A stretch of 7,449 bases of DNA from Mariniphaga sp. (lineage in GTDB: Bacteria; Bacteroidota; Bacteroidia; Bacteroidales; Prolixibacteraceae), in contig JABMQB010000206.1 in the NCBI GenBank assembly GCA_013203525.1, forward strand, positions 1 to 7,449, in the 5' to 3' direction. The notes under the pieces were generated by a model that was not told where the DNA came from, did not search any database, and worked only from the letters and a program-made list of their open reading frames with translations. The position numbers and the translations under genes are program-made. Positions 6,708 through 7,449 of this stretch are shown here, piece after piece (positions within the stretch are counted from its first letter, which is position 1; each line of letters begins with the position of its first letter).

Positions 6708-7449
6708 ATGAAAACGAATAAAAGAGTGAACTGGGTGGATGGTATGCTAATTAACAAAATGCATTTCAAAGGCATGGAAGACTATCTGCTGTCTACCATT
6801 TATACCACTAACCGATTGTTGTTTTCAGGTGGTTATGGAATAATTGGAAACAAATTAAACCATGAATCTGATTATCCATTGATAAAATTATCGGTTGATT
6901 CTTCTGACAGCACTAATCAGGTAATTATTATTGAACAACTGGAATTCCTGGCAGTAAATCCTTCCGGAACGCTTCTTGATATTTCAAATGAAAACTTTTT
7001 TTATCAGAAAGGAGCAGTAGAAAGTTCTAAACCACGTGTTATAGTAAATGTTGAAGATCAGAAAATCAGCCATGGTGCTCCGCTTTATTTGGTTTTGTTA
7101 ACCCAACCCTATGAAACGCAAGGAGTAGGACAAAGTAATGACAAAGAAGAACCACTTCGTTTTCCTTTCTGCAGTCCGATTTCGGAACTTAAATGCGTAA
7201 GTAGTAATTCAGACATAGAAAATATTGTAGGGCCAAATCATTTTCCCATTGCAAAAATAAAGATTATAAATAATCGATTGGAAATTGATCGTAATTACCT
7301 GCCTCCTTGTTATACTGTTTCTTCACATTACCAGTTAAGAAACAGAAGCCTGAATTTAATGGAAGGATTGCTGAATATAACAAACAATATTGATGCTTTT
7401 ATTCAGAATAATCAGGATGTATCAGATAAAAATACATCTTTTTTAAAAA
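6708..7449 (+). CDS. tssK: TssK-like T6SS baseplate protein, N-terminal part (3' end cut by window)
   Basis: Known: TssK is a trimeric protein of about 440 residues linking the T6SS baseplate to the membrane complex (TssL/TssM). Seen: 247 open codons from ATG 6708, three bases after the tssG-like stop, running off the window end. The N-terminus carries the TssK signature W9-x2-G12-M13-x5-H19-F20 (VNWVDGMLINKMHF), equivalent to W-x-x-GM-x-x-x-x-x-HF in classical TssK. Further on, NRLEIDRNYLPPC (189-201) matches the conserved FIPPC-type segment. It is followed by an alpha-helical region (about 204-235), as in TssK. Between them is a beta-rich shoulder-type domain. No signal peptide is present. 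The match to Bacteroidetes TssK is good at the motif level, though overall it is diverged from proteobacterial TssK. The C-terminal receptor-binding domain is not visible. Confidence 0.8.
   Translation, partial: MKTNKRVNWVDGMLINKMHFKGMEDYLLSTIYTTNRLLFSGGYGIIGNKLNHESDYPLIKLSVDSSDSTNQVIIIEQLEFLAVNPSGTLLDISNENFFYQKGAVESSKPRVIVNVEDQKISHGAPLYLVLLTQPYETQGVGQSNDKEEPLRFPFCSPISELKCVSSNSDIENIVGPNHFPIAKIKIINNRLEIDRNYLPPCYTVSSHYQLRNRSLNLMEGLLNITNNIDAFIQNNQDVSDKNTSFLK

Larger units (their letters stand above)
7..7449 (+). other. Single co-directional operon
   Basis: All six genes lie on the plus strand with gaps of 21, 27, 5, 27 and 3 bases. No terminator-like hairpin followed by a T run and no clear Bacteroidetes promoter (TTG with TA-x-x-TTTG) was seen in any gap. 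This supports one transcript covering the membrane protein, both barrels, the E1-like enzyme and the two baseplate genes. The true start and end of the transcript lie outside the window. Confidence 0.8.

Overview
This window looks like one continuous plus-strand operon from a member of the Bacteroidetes. The DNA is AT-rich, start sites lack clear Shine-Dalgarno sequences, and the gaps between genes are only 3 to 27 bases. It carries paralogous outer-membrane barrel proteins of a kind common in that phylum, and its last two genes resemble the divergent type VI secretion (T6SS) baseplate genes of Bacteroidetes. There are six genes, five complete and the last cut by the window end. No RNA gene, insertion sequence, CRISPR array or terminator hairpin was seen, and no gene-free stretch exceeds 30 bases.

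Layout: (1) 7-2505 encodes an 832-residue membrane protein with a signal peptide, a periplasmic von Willebrand A (vWA) domain with an intact metal site, a transmembrane helix, a cytoplasmic RING-H2-like zinc domain, about six more helices and a C-terminal FHA domain. (2) and (3) at 2527-3447 and 3475-4218 are two diverged tandem copies of a secreted outer-membrane beta-barrel. (4) 4224-5426 is an E1-like (ThiF/MoeB/UBA superfamily) adenylating enzyme. Some of its motifs are closer to eukaryotic ubiquitin-type E1s than to MoeB, and it has an extra C-terminal domain of about 120 residues that ends in a ubiquitin-like pattern. (5) 5454-6704 is a divergent TssG-like baseplate protein. (6) 6708-7449 is the N-terminal part of a TssK-like baseplate protein.

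How they may work together (inference): TssG and TssK point to a contractile T6SS or T6SS-like machine whose sheath, tube, TssF, TssE and membrane-complex genes should lie downstream. The upstream half looks like a control or envelope module. A periplasmic sensor domain is coupled across the inner membrane to a phosphothreonine-binding fold, which recalls the PpkA (periplasmic vWA) and Fha proteins of the proteobacterial threonine phosphorylation pathway, here in one chain. The RING-like domain and the E1-like enzyme in the same operon also raise the possibility of ubiquitin-like modification linked to the secretion machine. No kinase, E2, free ubiquitin-like protein or deconjugase is visible here, so this remains a hypothesis.
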